From: Pedobacter steynii
GTDB taxonomy: Bacteria; Bacteroidota; Bacteroidia; Sphingobacteriales; Sphingobacteriaceae
Length of the DNA stretch: 64,000 nucleotides
Assembly (NCBI RefSeq): GCF_900103665.1
Contig: NZ_FNGY01000010.1
Location: 238,975 to 302,974 of the forward strand
Direction of reading: 5' to 3'
Shown here: positions 33,179 through 42,297 of the stretch, in pieces
Layout: each line of letters opens with the position of its first letter
Numbering within the stretch: the stretch's first letter is position 1
Notes under the pieces: generated by a model
The model's database searches: none
The model's input: only the letters and a program-made list of their open reading frames with translations
Told to the model about the DNA's origin: nothing
Program-made: the position numbers and the translations under genes

Positions 33179-34444
33179 ATGACTTCAAGAAGAGGATTTA
33201 TCAAAGCAGGTGGACTCGCATTATTCGGAATAGGAATGGGCGGAATTCCCGCCTTTCTGGCCGAAGCGGTTGCAGGCACAAAACCCTTAGGTCTGTTTAA
33301 CAGAAAGAAAATATTGGTGTGCATCTTTCAAAGGGGCGCAATGGATGGTTTGATGGCGGTAACGCCATTTACCGATGAGTACCTGAAAGCAGCAAGACCA
33401 AACTTGTTTATGAGCGCTGCTAAGGGAGGAAAAAATGTGCCACTGATCGATCTGGATGGCCGCTTTGGTCTGCACCCCTCTATGTCGGCCTTTGAACAGG
33501 TGTTCAGGGATAAAAGGATGGGCATTGTGCACGGCATCGGATCACCCAATAATACCCGTTCCCATTTTGATGCGCAGGATTACATGGAATCTGGAACCCC
33601 GTTTAAAAAAGGAACGGACAGCGGCTGGTTAAACAGGGCTGTGGGATTGCTGGGGCATGATGGCGCAACACCGTTCCAGGGGGTAAGCTTAACCTCTTCT
33701 TTGCCAAGGTCATTCTATGGGGAGCATCCGGCAGTAGCCATTAGCAATTTGCAGGATTTCAACATTCAGTTGAGGGGAAATGTTAAGGGGGCCAATATGG
33801 CGGCTAAGAGTTTTGAGGACCTCTATGACCAGACTTCCTCCGGACTGTTGAAAGATACCGGCAAGGAGAGCTTTGAAGCGATTAAGATGCTTCAGAAAAC
33901 AGATACTAAGAATTATAAACCTTCAAATAATGCCCTGTATCCAAATACAGCATTGGGAAATTCCCTGAAACAGATCGCACAGCTGATTAAAATGAACGTT
34001 GGAATGGAAGTCGCCTTTGCCGAATCCGGAGGTTGGGATACCCATTTTAACCAGGGAACAGATACCGGGATTTTTGCAAGAAATGTAAATGACCTCAGCA
34101 ATAGTATTATGGCTTTCTGGACAGATATGGGCACTTTACAAGATGATGTAACCGTAATGACCATGACCGAATTCGGGCGTACCGTGAAGCAGAACGGTAC
34201 CGGTGGAACGGATCATGGACGGGCCTCCTGTAATTTCATTTTAGGGAATGGCGTGAGCGGAGGGTTGGTACATGGCAATGTGCAGCCGATGGCAGTGGAA
34301 AATCTGGAGGATGGCAGAGACCTGGCCGTGACCACAGATTTTAGAAGCGTATTCAGTGAGGTGGCAGACAAGCATTTAAACCTTAATAATGATAAAGTGC
34401 TGTTTCCGGAATGGGATGGAAGTAAAATCGGCGTAATGAAGTAA
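33179..34444 (+). CDS. DUF1501 family protein with Tat signal
   Basis: A 421-residue protein. The N-terminus has a twin-arginine signal (TSRRGFIKAGG) followed by a hydrophobic segment, so it is exported folded. The DUF1501 core has KILVCIFQRGAMDGLMAV near residue 45, GIVHGIGSPNNTRSHFDAQD near 115, ESGGWDTHFNQG near 280 and TEFGRTVKQNGTGGTDHG near 328. The fold belongs to the alkaline phosphatase/sulfatase superfamily, with metal-binding Asp and His candidates in those blocks. No substrate is known. It is the partner of the DUF1800 gene. Confidence 0.92.
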   Translation: MTSRRGFIKAGGLALFGIGMGGIPAFLAEAVAGTKPLGLFNRKKILVCIFQRGAMDGLMAVTPFTDEYLKAARPNLFMSAAKGGKNVPLIDLDGRFGLHPSMSAFEQVFRDKRMGIVHGIGSPNNTRSHFDAQDYMESGTPFKKGTDSGWLNRAVGLLGHDGATPFQGVSLTSSLPRSFYGEHPAVAISNLQDFNIQLRGNVKGANMAAKSFEDLYDQTSSGLLKDTGKESFEAIKMLQKTDTKNYKPSNNALYPNTALGNSLKQIAQLIKMNVGMEVAFAESGGWDTHFNQGTDTGIFARNVNDLSNSIMAFWTDMGTLQDDVTVMTMTEFGRTVKQNGTGGTDHGRASCNFILGNGVSGGLVHGNVQPMAVENLEDGRDLAVTTDFRSVFSEVADKHLNLNNDKVLFPEWDGSKIGVMK

Positions 34445-34542
34445 GAGTTTAACTTTTTATCATTATTTTGCCCTTCATTATTCCGCGTTCGGGATCCTGC
34501 TTTATGGCTTTTAGAGATTCCTGAATATGACCATTATTTTTT

Positions 34543-35694
34543 ATGAAAAGAGAACTTTTGTATTTGTTTTTTATGTTGGCCGTTACAGCCTGCAATCAGA
34601 AAAGCGACAAGAAAGGATTGGCAGGTGTTGCTGCAGATTCCGTCGCTGGTGTGGACCACTCAAACCATACTGACTCTGCTTGTTGTAATTCCAACCTGCC
34701 TAAACGATATGGAGCGGTTACCGGAATAGAAACGATTGCCGGAGCGGAGAAGGAAGGTCTTGCTTCGCATCAGGGAATGAAATTTATTCCTGCAGGTTCT
34801 TTCAGAATGGGGGCTGCAGATAAAGAAGGCAGAAGAGATGAATATCCTGCCCATGACGTAAAGATGGATGGTTTCTGGATTGATGAAACTGAAGTAACCA
34901 ATGCCCAGTTTGCAGCTTTTGTAAAGGCTACGCGTTATGTGACACAGGCAGAGCAGAAACCAGATTGGGAAGAAATAAAAAAACAATTGCCTCCGGGGAC
35001 TCCAAAACCTTCGGAAGAACAATTGCAACCTGCCTCACTTACTTTTAGTCCGCCAAAAGGGAGAGTCGACATTAACGATGTTTCACAATGGTGGAGCTGG
35101 ACGCCCGGAGCAAGCTGGAAGCATCCCCAGGGACCTAAAAGCAATATTAAAGGGAAAGAAAATCTTCCTGTAACCCAGGTTTCCTGGATCGATGCCACTG
35201 CTTATGCGAAATGGGCAGGAAAACGTCTGCCTACAGAAGCGGAGTGGGAATATGCGGCAAGAGGCGGGCTCAGAGAAAAGAAATACCCATGGGGAGATGA
35301 AGACCTCGCTTCAGGTAAGGTTAAAGCCAATACCTGGCAGGGAGAGTTTCCTTATTCAGATAAAAAGACAGATGGTTATTCAAGTGTTGCTCCCGTGAAG
35401 TCATTTGCCGCAAACGGATACGGCTTATACGATATGGCAGGAAATGTATGGGAATGGACTGCCGACTGGTACCGCGAAGATTACTATCAGGGCCTGAAAG
35501 GGCCGACTGTAAACCCTACAGGGCCAAAGGACAGCTATGATGCTGCAGAACCTGGGATTCCTAAGAAAGTGATACGGGGAGGCTCATTTATGTGTCATTC
35601 TTCTTATTGCAAAGGGTATCGCGTAACTTCCAAGATGAAGTCTTCTATGGATACAGGACTGGAGAATACCGGCTTCCGGTGTGTTTCCAAATGA
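34543..35694 (+). CDS. Formylglycine-generating enzyme (SUMF1) family lipoprotein
   Basis: A 383-residue lipoprotein (lipobox AVTAC, Cys17) with a full FGE-sulfatase domain (about 78-383). It has the family blocks FIPAGSFRMGAADKEG, DETEVTNAQFAAFVKAT, GKRLPTEAEWEYAARGG, and GNVWEWTADWY. The active-site region reads GGSFMCHSSYC, so both copper-binding cysteines of true FGE are present (Cys351 and Cys356), followed by ENTGFRC. FGE oxidises the Cys of type I sulfatases to formylglycine. No sulfatase is in the window. It lies 98 nt after the DUF1501 gene on the same strand; co-transcription is possible but not certain. Confidence 0.88.
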   Translation: MKRELLYLFFMLAVTACNQKSDKKGLAGVAADSVAGVDHSNHTDSACCNSNLPKRYGAVTGIETIAGAEKEGLASHQGMKFIPAGSFRMGAADKEGRRDEYPAHDVKMDGFWIDETEVTNAQFAAFVKATRYVTQAEQKPDWEEIKKQLPPGTPKPSEEQLQPASLTFSPPKGRVDINDVSQWWSWTPGASWKHPQGPKSNIKGKENLPVTQVSWIDATAYAKWAGKRLPTEAEWEYAARGGLREKKYPWGDEDLASGKVKANTWQGEFPYSDKKTDGYSSVAPVKSFAANGYGLYDMAGNVWEWTADWYREDYYQGLKGPTVNPTGPKDSYDAAEPGIPKKVIRGGSFMCHSSYCKGYRVTSKMKSSMDTGLENTGFRCVSK

Positions 35695-35716
35695 TATTCT
35701 TTATCCAGTCCTGATG

Positions 35717-35737
35717 AGCTGCCTACCTAAGGCAGCT
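35717..35737. terminator. Hairpin between convergent FGE and DUF3472 genes
   Basis: AGCTGCC (35717-35723) pairs with GGCAGCT (35731-35737). There is no T-run, and the right arm lies in the end of the DUF3472 gene, so termination is only a weak inference. Confidence 0.3.
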
Positions 35738-37043
35738 TATTGAAATCTATTGCAGGATGTGTTTTTCCTGTTGATTTCCTATGAAATGGAGTCTTAATGG
35801 GGGTGAAATCATTGAAGAATCCGCAATTTTTTAAATAGAAAGAGGTTTGGTCAGATCCTCCGGTATAATCTTTTCGGTAATTGATTCTTGCGGTCGCATC
35901 GGCAGTAAATGTCGCATCGGTAACTTCATGCCATTTTCCCGCTGCATCTACAGCCCATTGGTTTTTATAATCGCCCCGGCGGGACTGATCCCCTGTTACC
36001 GGTGAAAAGTTTTCAAGGAAGGAATAAATTCCTTTTAGGTAAACCGCCGATTGCGGGCGCTCAAAGCTGGCTACCAATTGCCAGTCGCCCTTTTCCAGAT
36101 CTTTGAAATAAGCCGTATAAACCGTAGTTTTCTTAGCTGGATTTGGCTTGGCATGAGTTAAAAAAGCATAACTCTTGCCCGCTTTCCATGGATAGATCAT
36201 ATAGCTTTGTCCGCCGGAACCTTCATTGCCAAATTCACCTGTCCTGGTTTTGCTTCCTTTTTTTAGCAGGATCACCTTCATGCTATCGGGAATAGACTTC
36301 GGATCGTCCGTAGAAAAAGGGCTCCAGATGGAAAAAAGTACCCTGCGTTCTGTAGGGGAATTCGCCTGCATTCCAAAATATCCGCCACTAAATCCATTGG
36401 CCATATAATAGGTACCTAGTTTATCCTCTCCTTCAGGGACCATGATTTCATTATAAAACCATTCTACTTTGTTTTCCGCTGCTGCGGGAATCGTATAGTT
36501 TAGATGGACAGATGGGCCTCTTCTTCCCCAGTGGAAATAACTGCCTTCATTGTTCTTTACGTACACTGCTCCATTGTCCAGGGCGCTTCCGCTCACCAGC
36601 AGATCGGATACTTCGGCAAATACCTGTCCGGTTTTACTCAGCCCCCTTAACTCTACTTTTACATATCCTGGTGCTGTTATTTTAACATTGCCCAGTTTTA
36701 CAACTGCAGCGCCCAGGTTGTTTACTTCTTTAGTCAGCGTTGTTCCCGCTACTGTCAGGCTGATTTTGCTGTTTCCTTCGGGAACGCTCAACCGGAGTGA
36801 CAATTCTGCATCTCCCGCAGCTTCAGTACGAAAGTAAATGGCAATTACATCAGAGGCATCGCTCCAATTGCTCAGGCCCTCATTTTTTATTCTTGCATGG
36901 CCATTCTTTTCCACATAACCGTTGCCCCCCAGGGGGATGGTGATCGTGGCCGGCTCGGTTTCAGCCCTGCTTCCGGCGAAAGATGCCGGAAGGAGCAGCA
37001 GCTGAAAAGCAAGAAGGAAAAAGGTTAATTTTCTCATGTTCAT
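35727..37043 (-). CDS. Secreted DUF3472 protein with N-terminal DUF5077 domain
   Basis: A 438-residue secreted protein (signal about 1-24). Residues about 33-150 look like DUF5077, a jelly-roll carbohydrate-binding-like domain (PLGGNGYVEKNGHARI, GLSNWSD), and the rest is DUF3472 (RVLFSIWSPFSTDDP, GEFGNEGSGGQSYMIYPWK, YAFLTHAKPNP). These proteins occur in polysaccharide-degradation loci of Bacteroidota; catalytic function is unproven. It is divergent from the beta-galactosidase gene, with which it shares a 149-bp promoter region carrying a CAAACGTTTG palindrome, so common regulation is likely. Confidence 0.82.
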   Translation of the reverse strand: MNMRKLTFFLLAFQLLLLPASFAGSRAETEPATITIPLGGNGYVEKNGHARIKNEGLSNWSDASDVIAIYFRTEAAGDAELSLRLSVPEGNSKISLTVAGTTLTKEVNNLGAAVVKLGNVKITAPGYVKVELRGLSKTGQVFAEVSDLLVSGSALDNGAVYVKNNEGSYFHWGRRGPSVHLNYTIPAAAENKVEWFYNEIMVPEGEDKLGTYYMANGFSGGYFGMQANSPTERRVLFSIWSPFSTDDPKSIPDSMKVILLKKGSKTRTGEFGNEGSGGQSYMIYPWKAGKSYAFLTHAKPNPAKKTTVYTAYFKDLEKGDWQLVASFERPQSAVYLKGIYSFLENFSPVTGDQSRRGDYKNQWAVDAAGKWHEVTDATFTADATARINYRKDYTGGSDQTSFYLKNCGFFNDFTPIKTPFHRKSTGKTHPAIDFNKLP

Positions 37044-37121
37044 TTGTGTGTTTGTGGTTGTTTTGTTGATTGTTTGATGAAATTAGGAAAAGGAGAGGCA
37101 AAACAAGGATCAAAATTCAGT

Positions 37122-37131
37122 CAAACGTTTG
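37122..37131. promoter_or_regulatory. Operator-like palindrome CAAACGTTTG in DUF3472/beta-galactosidase promoter region
   Basis: The 10-bp perfect palindrome is centred 67 bp before the beta-galactosidase ATG and 84 bp before the divergent DUF3472 start. The TTTGG at 37141 is a possible -33 element for the beta-galactosidase. AAACGTTT with a central CG is typical of LacI/PurR-family operators. A longer copy is at 40450-40465. No LacI-type regulator gene is in the window. Confidence 0.5.
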
Positions 37132-37192
37132 CGTTGAAGATTTGGACAAAATATAATTACGTTAGATAGCGCAATACAATTTAAACACACAA

Positions 37193-40100
37193 ATGAAAAA
37201 GCTTTTTACATCACTATCATTATTATTGGCCTCATCAGCAGTAATGAGCCAGCAATTACCTGCTGAGCTACAGACTCCTGAGGTGGTTTCAGTGAACCGG
37301 ATGCCGATGAGGGCCTCAGCTTTTGCTTACGAAAGCAAAACGATGGCTGCAAAACGGGAGAAGGAGAAATCCGAATACTTTATGACCCTCAATGGCCAGT
37401 GGAGGTTTAACTGGGTTCAGGACCCGCGTAAACGCCCGGAAGAATTCTATAAAACAACTTTTGACGATACGAAATGGGATAACTTTAAAGTTCCCGCCAA
37501 TTGGGAAACCAATGGCTATGGTTTACCGATTTATGTAAACCAACCTTATGAATTTGCAGGACGCAAAAATACAGGTTCAAGAATGAACCCTCCTTTTGAT
37601 ATTCCTGAAGATAACAATCCGGTAGGTTCCTACAGGAAGAAATTCAACCTTCCTCAGAACTGGGATGGCCGTCAGGTATTTATTCACCTTGGCGCAGTAA
37701 AATCCGCCTTTTTTATCTGGGTAAACGGGAAGAAAGTTGGCTATAGCGAAGACAGTAAACTCGCCGCGGAATTTGACATCACCAAATATGTAAAAGCAGG
37801 TGAGAACCTTGTTGCTTTACAGGTTTACCGTTGGAGTGATGGCAGCTACCTCGAATGTCAGGACATGTGGAGAATCTCAGGAATTGAGCGTGATGTATAC
37901 CTGTATGCTACCCCAAAACTCGATGTAAGGGATTTCAAAGCCATTGCTACACTCGATAAATCCTACAAAAACGGATTACTGTCATTAGATGCCGAAATTA
38001 ATAGCTACAGAATCGACAGGAAGACCAACCATAGCAAGCCAGATACGTTTGCCGTAGAACTGGAACTGATTGATCCTAAAGGGAAATCTGTTTATAAGGA
38101 TGAAACAAAAGGAGTAAAAACAGTCCTCGGCAATTATAAAAGTAAGGTGAAGTTCAATACAGAAGTTGGAGACGTAGCAGCATGGACTGCAGAAACTCCG
38201 AATTTGTACACGCTTTTCATCACCTTGAAAAATAAAAAAGGAGAAGTGATCGAAGTTATTCCTCAGCGAATTGGTTTCCGAACCATCGAACTTGTGAACA
38301 ATAATTTCCTCGTTAACGGAAAACGTGTGTTCTTTAAAGGCGTGAACCGTCATGAGCACAATGCTACCCAGGGGCATACGCTAACCAGAGCAGACATGCG
38401 TAAAGACATGGAAATGATGAAAAAGCTGAATGTAAACTCCGTAAGGCATTCTCATTATCCTCCTGATCCCTACTGGATGGAGCTTTGCGATGAGTATGGT
38501 TTATACGTAATCGATGAAGCCAACATTGAATCTCATGGCCGTTATTATGATCTCGATTATACTTTTGGAAATGATAAGCAATGGAGAATTCCTCATCTGG
38601 AGCGGATTCAGAGAATGTATGAACGCGATAAAAACCACTCCTCAGTAGTGACCTGGTCTTTAGGAAACGAAGCAGGTAACGGAAGGAATTTTTATGAAGC
38701 TTATGATTGGCTGAAGGCAAATGACATTCGCCCGGTACAATATGAACGTGCAGAGGAAGACTACAATACGGATATGATTGTTCCTCAGTATCCTGATCCA
38801 AACTGGTTGAAAGAATATGCGAACAGCAAGCCCGACCGCCCACTGATCATGAGTGAGTTTGCCCACATTATGGGAAATAGTCTGGGTAACTTTAAAGAAT
38901 ACTGGGATGTGATCGAGAGTCAGCCAAACCTGCAGGGTGGTTACATCTGGGAATGGATTGACCAGGCAATTGATACGGTAAAAAATGGGAAACGCATCAA
39001 TGCTTATGGCGGAGATTTTCCTTTAAGCGGACCTGTTAACGAGGATTTCAGCGACAATAACTTTAGCGTAAAGGGTGTGGTAACGAACCATCGTGGCATG
39101 ACGCCGATGGCGGTAGAGGTGAAGAAGATTTACCAGTACATCAAAACGAAATACGAAGGCAATAATACTATAAAAATCAACAACTCTTATTTCTTTAAGG
39201 GGCTGGACAATGTGAAATTAAACTGGGAACTTTTAGAAAACGGTAAGATCGTAGAAAAAGGAACGCAGAACCTTCCAGTGATTGAAGCCAGAACAGAAAA
39301 AGAGCTGAGCCTGGCCATTAAAACTAAAGCGAAAGCCGGTGCAGAGTATTTTCTGAATGTATATTACGACCTGAAAGTAGCGGAACCTTTCCTTCCTGCG
39401 GGATATACCATTTCTACAGAACAATTTGTATGGAGTGGGGCACCAAAAGCATCGGCCTTTGCTGCTGCCAATGGAAAATTAACTATGGAAAAACCTTCTG
39501 GAAAAGCAGTAGTTAAAGGAAGCGATTTTTCTGTAGCCTTTGATCTGGAAAAAGGACTGATGACAGGATATACTCTAAAAGGCAGTCAGTTGTTGTCTGA
39601 AGGCCCTCAACCTGGATTCTGGCGCGCATCAACAGATAACGATATCGGTGCAGGATTTAACAGTAGCCTGAGGAAATGGAGAAACGCGTATTCGGAAGGA
39701 AAACTAATTTCTGCAGATGTACAGGCCGCAGCTTCAGGCGAAGTGATTGCGACCTTTAAAAAGGAACTGATCAACGGAGAAGCAACGGTGGAACAAACGT
39801 TTACCATCAGACCTGATGGCATAGTGAAAGTAGACAACCGTTTTACAGCCATTAAAGGGAAATACCCATTGATGCAGCGCATCGGAAATGATTTACAATT
39901 AAACGCAGCATTGAGTAAAATCAATTTCTATGGACGTGGACCGGGCGAAAACTATTGGGACCGTAAAACCGCATCTTTTGTAGGTTTATACAACCAGACG
40001 ATAGATGAGCAATACTTTCCTTATGCGCGTCCTCAGGAGAGTGGGAACAAAACTGATGTTCGCTGGGTGAATTTTACCGACAAAAAAGGTAAAGGATTGA

Positions 40101-40351
40101 GCTTTGGAATGGCAGATAGTTTGTTGAGCTTTTCTGCGCTTCCATATAGCCTGGATGATCTTGATCCTGAAGTGGAGAAAAAGCAATACCACTCCGGTGA
40201 GCTTATAAAAAGAGATCGGATTTACATGCACCTGGATCTGGTTCAAAGTGGTTTACAAGGAATGGATAGCTGGGGTGCCATGCCATTAAAAGAATACAGA
40301 GTGCCTTTTGCAGCACATCAGTATTCGTATTGGATCAAGCCAATTAAATAA
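37193..40351 (+). CDS. Glycoside hydrolase family 2 beta-galactosidase, exported
   Basis: A 1052-residue enzyme with a signal peptide (MKKLFTSLSLLLASSAVMSQ). Domain order is LacZ-like: sugar-binding (about 60-235), immunoglobulin-like (240-365), TIM barrel (370-650), DUF4981 (about 665-760) and beta-galactosidase small chain (about 790-1050). The acid/base Glu493 is in LGNEAGNG and the nucleophile Glu555 in IMSEFAHIMGNS. It cleaves terminal beta-galactosides in the periplasm. It is the only gene on its transcript: a terminator follows and the divergent neighbour is DUF3472. The CAAACGTTTG site upstream suggests repression. Confidence 0.95.
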   Translation: MKKLFTSLSLLLASSAVMSQQLPAELQTPEVVSVNRMPMRASAFAYESKTMAAKREKEKSEYFMTLNGQWRFNWVQDPRKRPEEFYKTTFDDTKWDNFKVPANWETNGYGLPIYVNQPYEFAGRKNTGSRMNPPFDIPEDNNPVGSYRKKFNLPQNWDGRQVFIHLGAVKSAFFIWVNGKKVGYSEDSKLAAEFDITKYVKAGENLVALQVYRWSDGSYLECQDMWRISGIERDVYLYATPKLDVRDFKAIATLDKSYKNGLLSLDAEINSYRIDRKTNHSKPDTFAVELELIDPKGKSVYKDETKGVKTVLGNYKSKVKFNTEVGDVAAWTAETPNLYTLFITLKNKKGEVIEVIPQRIGFRTIELVNNNFLVNGKRVFFKGVNRHEHNATQGHTLTRADMRKDMEMMKKLNVNSVRHSHYPPDPYWMELCDEYGLYVIDEANIESHGRYYDLDYTFGNDKQWRIPHLERIQRMYERDKNHSSVVTWSLGNEAGNGRNFYEAYDWLKANDIRPVQYERAEEDYNTDMIVPQYPDPNWLKEYANSKPDRPLIMSEFAHIMGNSLGNFKEYWDVIESQPNLQGGYIWEWIDQAIDTVKNGKRINAYGGDFPLSGPVNEDFSDNNFSVKGVVTNHRGMTPMAVEVKKIYQYIKTKYEGNNTIKINNSYFFKGLDNVKLNWELLENGKIVEKGTQNLPVIEARTEKELSLAIKTKAKAGAEYFLNVYYDLKVAEPFLPAGYTISTEQFVWSGAPKASAFAAANGKLTMEKPSGKAVVKGSDFSVAFDLEKGLMTGYTLKGSQLLSEGPQPGFWRASTDNDIGAGFNSSLRKWRNAYSEGKLISADVQAAASGEVIATFKKELINGEATVEQTFTIRPDGIVKVDNRFTAIKGKYPLMQRIGNDLQLNAALSKINFYGRGPGENYWDRKTASFVGLYNQTIDEQYFPYARPQESGNKTDVRWVNFTDKKGKGLSFGMADSLLSFSALPYSLDDLDPEVEKKQYHSGELIKRDRIYMHLDLVQSGLQGMDSWGAMPLKEYRVPFAAHQYSYWIKPIK

Positions 40352-40368
40352 GATACATTGATATTATA

Positions 40369-40416
40369 AAAAACAGGGCTTTTGGATCATCATCCGAAAG
40401 CCCTGTTTTTGTTTTT
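40369..40416 (+). terminator. Intrinsic terminator of the beta-galactosidase gene
   Basis: AACAGGGCTTT (from 40372) pairs with AAAGCCCTGTT (40397-40407), with an inner GGAT/ATCC stem, followed by a long T-run. The A-run before it could also serve the minus strand. Confidence 0.88.
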
Positions 40417-40449
40417 AACCATTTGTTTTATAGATGGTTGAGAAATACT

Positions 40450-40465
40450 GCGCAAACGTTTGCGC
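40450..40465. promoter_or_regulatory. 16-bp perfect palindrome GCGCAAACGTTTGCGC
   Basis: The site is a perfect 16-bp palindrome with the same core as 37122-37131 and looks like a PurR/LacI-type operator. It lies between the convergent 3' ends of the beta-galactosidase and holin-like genes, where no promoter is expected, so an auxiliary operator with looping is one idea. Confidence 0.5.
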
Positions 40466-40495
40466 CCGGGAAGCCGAAGCGGAGTCCGGTTTCGC

Positions 40496-40819
40496 TTATA
40501 ACAGCATTCCTGCTACTGCCATTACCAATGCAATGATCAATGCCGGAGTAAAACCCTTGATTTCAAAATCATCAAAAAACTTATCTGCCAATTTGATCAT
40601 GATGGCAGTAACGACCAAATGAACAACAAAGGAGATCAGACCGAGTGTGACTACATTCATTGGGAACCTGAGGAACATGCCTAGCGTTGCATTCAGTAAA
40701 CCAATCACCAGGGCTACCAGAATGGCCGTACCGTAATTTTTAATTTTAACGCTTGGCAATACATAAGTCATTCCCAAAAGGATTCCTGCATTGACGAGTA
40801 AGGTGATAATAAAGTTCAT
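40496..40819 (-). CDS. Phage holin family IV / YvlD-like membrane protein
   Basis: A 107-residue protein with four membrane helices and little else (NFIITLLVNAGILLGMTYVL, VALVIGLLNATLGMFLRFP, the block LVVTAIMIKLADKFFDDFEI, and a final hydrophobic helix). It matches the PF04020 family, which despite its name is mostly a chromosomal envelope protein (YvlD type). No phage genes are nearby, so lysis is unlikely. It stands alone between the beta-galactosidase and an orphan lipoprotein. Confidence 0.88.
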   Translation of the reverse strand: MNFIITLLVNAGILLGMTYVLPSVKIKNYGTAILVALVIGLLNATLGMFLRFPMNVVTLGLISFVVHLVVTAIMIKLADKFFDDFEIKGFTPALIIALVMAVAGMLL

Positions 40820-40908
40820 GTCGTTTTTTTAAGTTTTGTACGGGTCAAAAATCAATCCAGAAATTGCTTTGAGGGTGGGTGTATGTAAATAAAATTAATT
40901 AACTTTAA

Positions 40909-40939
40909 TTTGTAGCGGATATTATTTATCTTACGTTTA
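40909..40939 (+). promoter_or_regulatory. Bacteroidota-type promoter of the lipoprotein gene
   Basis: TTTG (40909-40912) and TACGTTTA (40932-40939, one mismatch to TAnnTTTG) are separated by 19 nt, the standard spacing. The start codon at 40970 is 30 nt downstream, giving a leader of about 25 nt. Confidence 0.6.
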
Positions 40940-40969
40940 GTATGTTATACTAAATTAATTATAGATCTT

Positions 40970-41509
40970 ATGAAAAACATCCCGCTATTATCATTTTTTA
41001 TTCTAATAATTTTCTCTTCCTGTCAACCGAAAGTGATGACTACAAAAGAACTTACCGCCGCAGAGTCCTTTATGCCCATGCAAATTGGAAATTCCTGGAA
41101 AATGGGAGAACACACTTATACCGAGATTCAGGATACCCTGAGGATTGACAATAAGTTGTATTATAAATTCTATTCTTTAGTTGGCGGAGATGCCACAGAT
41201 ATCAAATATCTGAGAATGGATGAAAATAATGAATTGCTGGAATCTTATCCGGATCAGCCTAAGAAGGTGTATACCCATGCAAAATTCAACGCAAAAGTAA
41301 ACGACGAGTTTTATACCCTTGGCGATAAATCGCAGAACGATTATAAAGTCAAAGTGACAGAAAAGACCGATAAGAAGATGACTTTTGAGTTCGATATGGT
41401 GTATCATCCTAACTTAAAAGGAAATACACATAAAGTGAGTTATATCAAAGGTTCAGGCCTGGATGAAGACTGGAAAAGCATTAAGATTGACGGCAAGGTG
41501 ATTAAGTAA
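40970..41509 (+). CDS. Lipoprotein of unknown function
   Basis: A 179-residue protein whose signal peptide ends at IFSSC (Cys18). The mature part is rich in beta-strand-like and charged stretches (SWKMGEHTYTEIQDTLRI, YYKFYSLVGGDA, VSYIKGSGLDEDWKS). I do not recognise a family. The last 8 bp overlap the convergent SDR gene. A good promoter lies in front, so it is a single-gene unit. Confidence 0.72.
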   Translation: MKNIPLLSFFILIIFSSCQPKVMTTKELTAAESFMPMQIGNSWKMGEHTYTEIQDTLRIDNKLYYKFYSLVGGDATDIKYLRMDENNELLESYPDQPKKVYTHAKFNAKVNDEFYTLGDKSQNDYKVKVTEKTDKKMTFEFDMVYHPNLKGNTHKVSYIKGSGLDEDWKSIKIDGKVIK

Positions 41510-42287
41510 CCTTTGCCGTTCTTAAATATTTAGAGAAGCGTAAGGGGAAAAATCTTTTTAGCCAGACCCCTTTCACTTCTTTGCCTCCGATATAAACCTC
41601 TTCCTTACGAAGTCTGATCGCATTGACAATCAGCTTTGCACATTCCTCAGCAGGCATGCCGTTTTCCTGTGCGCTGTCCATCGTTCCCTGTGGCACTCCG
41701 TTGGAAGTTAAAGCATTCAGGGTAACCTTTGTTTTGATGAAACCCGGACAAACCATCGTGATGTGGATGCCCTGGTCAAAAAGCTCAGACCGTACAGAAT
41801 CAAAATATCCATGTAGGGCATGTTTAGAGGCCGCGTAAGCAGAGCGAAGCTTTGTGCCGAACTTCCCGACCAGACTACTGATACAAACGACCTGACCACC
41901 GCCATTTGTGATCATTAGCGGCAATACGGCTTTACTCAAGACTACGGTACCCCAGAAGTTCACATTCATCAGGCGTTGTTCTACCGCCAGCTCTGTTTCC
42001 AGGGCAAGGCTCCGCTGACTAATTCCTCCACTATTGATCAGCAGGTCAACTTTACCAAAGATGCGGATGGCTTCTTCTGCTTTGTCTGCCAATGCTGCGG
42101 TATTTTCAAGATCTAAAGACAGTACATGAACGTTGATTTTGTTTTTACATCCGTTCTTCACCCTAAACAGTTCATCACGGTTACGCGAAGAGATAATCAG
42201 TCTGGCACCCAGCTGACTATAGGCATATACCAATGCTTCTCCGATGCCGGATGATGCTCCGGTGATCCAAACAACTTTATCTTTCAT
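41502..42287 (-). CDS. Short-chain dehydrogenase/reductase (SDR)
   Basis: A 261-residue NAD(P)-dependent oxidoreductase. The cofactor motif TGASSGIG is at residues 9-16, followed by SSRNRDEL, LINSGG near 85, and the catalytic Ser and YxxxK in VCISSLVGKF and AYAASKHAL. The C-terminal part after PGFIKTKV fits the classical SDR group related to dehydrogenases acting on lipids or small ketones; the substrate is open. It starts 10 nt after hemW and is probably co-transcribed with it. Confidence 0.9.
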   Translation of the reverse strand: MKDKVVWITGASSGIGEALVYAYSQLGARLIISSRNRDELFRVKNGCKNKINVHVLSLDLENTAALADKAEEAIRIFGKVDLLINSGGISQRSLALETELAVEQRLMNVNFWGTVVLSKAVLPLMITNGGGQVVCISSLVGKFGTKLRSAYAASKHALHGYFDSVRSELFDQGIHITMVCPGFIKTKVTLNALTSNGVPQGTMDSAQENGMPAEECAKLIVNAIRLRKEEVYIGGKEVKGVWLKRFFPLRFSKYLRTAKVT

Positions 42288-42297
42288 TATATGATCA

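Noticed and set aside
33308..33330. CIFQR in the DUF1501 protein resembling the sulfatase CxPxR motif
   Set aside because: It sits in the first beta-strand region where sulfatases have the metal-binding Asp pair, lacks the Pro, and the Cys is not at the formylglycine position, so it is not a likely FGE target.
38364..38843. 159-codon open frame opposite the beta-galactosidase gene
   Set aside because: It lies in a strongly conserved GH2 gene, has no start context or family signs, and its composition is that of a shadow frame.
40496..40819. Holin-like gene as a sign of a prophage or lysis cassette
   Set aside because: The PF04020 family is mostly chromosomal, and no phage, integrase or endolysin genes are nearby.
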